NCBI GenBank assembly: GCA_030151135.1
Contig: JASLEQ010000752.1
Location: 1 to 14,826, forward strand
DNA: 14,826 nucleotides
Reading direction: 5' to 3'
DNA from: Candidatus Sulfotelmatobacter sp.
GTDB taxonomy: Bacteria; Acidobacteriota; Terriglobia; Terriglobales; SbA1
A program made the position numbers and the translations under genes. Position 1 is the first letter of the stretch. Every line of letters starts with the position of its first letter. Positions 14,736-14,826 of this stretch are shown piece after piece. The notes below the pieces were generated by a model. The model saw nothing but the letters and a program-made list of their open reading frames with translations. It was not told the DNA's origin and did not search any database.

Positions 14736-14826
14736 TCAACGAAGCAGTCTTACGACACTCGCGAGCATCCGTTTTAGACGGGGGAATCGCTCGCTCAGAG
14801 CCAGCTTAAGAACGCGGTCGGGTGCA
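14736..14826 (-). CDS. Possible C-terminal end of an unidentified gene, partial
   Basis: On the minus strand an open frame enters from the right edge and stops at TGA 14738-14736, giving 29 residues. They are rich in Leu, Arg and Val (SERFPRLKRMLASVVRLLR at the end). The other two minus frames are closed within the same stretch. The composition resembles the basic amphipathic tail of many glycan-assembly proteins, and the gap to the second AsnB start would be 33 bases, as expected for an operon. The fragment is too short to identify and could be chance. Confidence 0.4.
   Translation of the reverse strand, partial: APDRVLKLALSERFPRLKRMLASVVRLLR

Noticed and set aside
14259..14777. 172-codon + strand frame opposite the start of the second AsnB gene
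   Set aside because: It mirrors the glutaminase domain coding on the other strand; a very similar shadow occurs opposite the first AsnB at 10463-10969, as expected for antisense reading of homologous genes.

Overview
The window is fully coding and carries two unrelated gene blocks that meet tail to tail near position 4850. Base composition is moderately GC-rich, genes are tightly packed with 4-base stop/start overlaps, and there are no tRNA, rRNA, mobile-element or CRISPR signals. The gene content (a divergent HMG-CoA lyase and a hydratase of the FVPAIVS type, HutH beside YjbQ, a fused MDR-Gfo/Idh oxidoreductase, and polysaccharide-type AsnB amidotransferases) looks like an environmental Gram-negative. 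An acidobacterium is my best guess, but this rests on remembered family resemblance and is not proven.

Left block, + strand, 1-4870, a probable catabolic operon. It opens with the C-terminus of an acyl-CoA carboxylase carboxyltransferase (methylcrotonyl-CoA carboxylase type). HMG-CoA lyase (240-1118) and a methylglutaconyl-CoA hydratase-like crotonase (1143-1925) follow. Together these could cover the last three steps of leucine breakdown: 3-methylcrotonyl-CoA to 3-methylglutaconyl-CoA, to HMG-CoA, to acetyl-CoA plus acetoacetate. An acyl-CoA thioesterase (1922-2374) overlaps the hydratase by ATGA. Histidine ammonia-lyase (HutH, 2371-3900) overlaps the thioesterase by TTGA and probably starts at TTG. 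A YjbQ-family protein (3908-4321) and a DUF4337-type membrane protein (4328-4870) close the block.

Right block, 4829-14826, looks like part of an exopolysaccharide or surface-glycan locus. A minus-strand operon reads, in transcription order: a WaaE-like family 2 glycosyltransferase (11860-10931), an AsnB-type glutamine amidotransferase (10927-8936), a bi-domain MDR/Gfo-Idh oxidoreductase (8939-6696) and a NodU/CmcH-type carbamoyltransferase (6670-4829). Upstream is a divergently transcribed SAM methyltransferase (11960-12772, +). Beyond it, convergent with the methyltransferase, is a second, clearly different AsnB-type protein (14702-12786, -). The right edge holds what may be the last 29 codons of another minus-strand gene.

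Taken together, the right block can sugar-transfer, amidate, redox-modify, carbamoylate and methylate, which fits decoration of a secreted glycan or its nucleotide-sugar precursors. Both AsnB-like proteins keep the glutaminase residues. Both, however, replace the glutamate that E. coli AsnB uses in its synthetase site with Val or Leu, so neither is likely to be a housekeeping asparagine synthetase. I see no wholly new system. The amidotransferase/carbamoyltransferase/bi-domain oxidoreductase set is the part whose product chemistry is least predictable and most worth testing.
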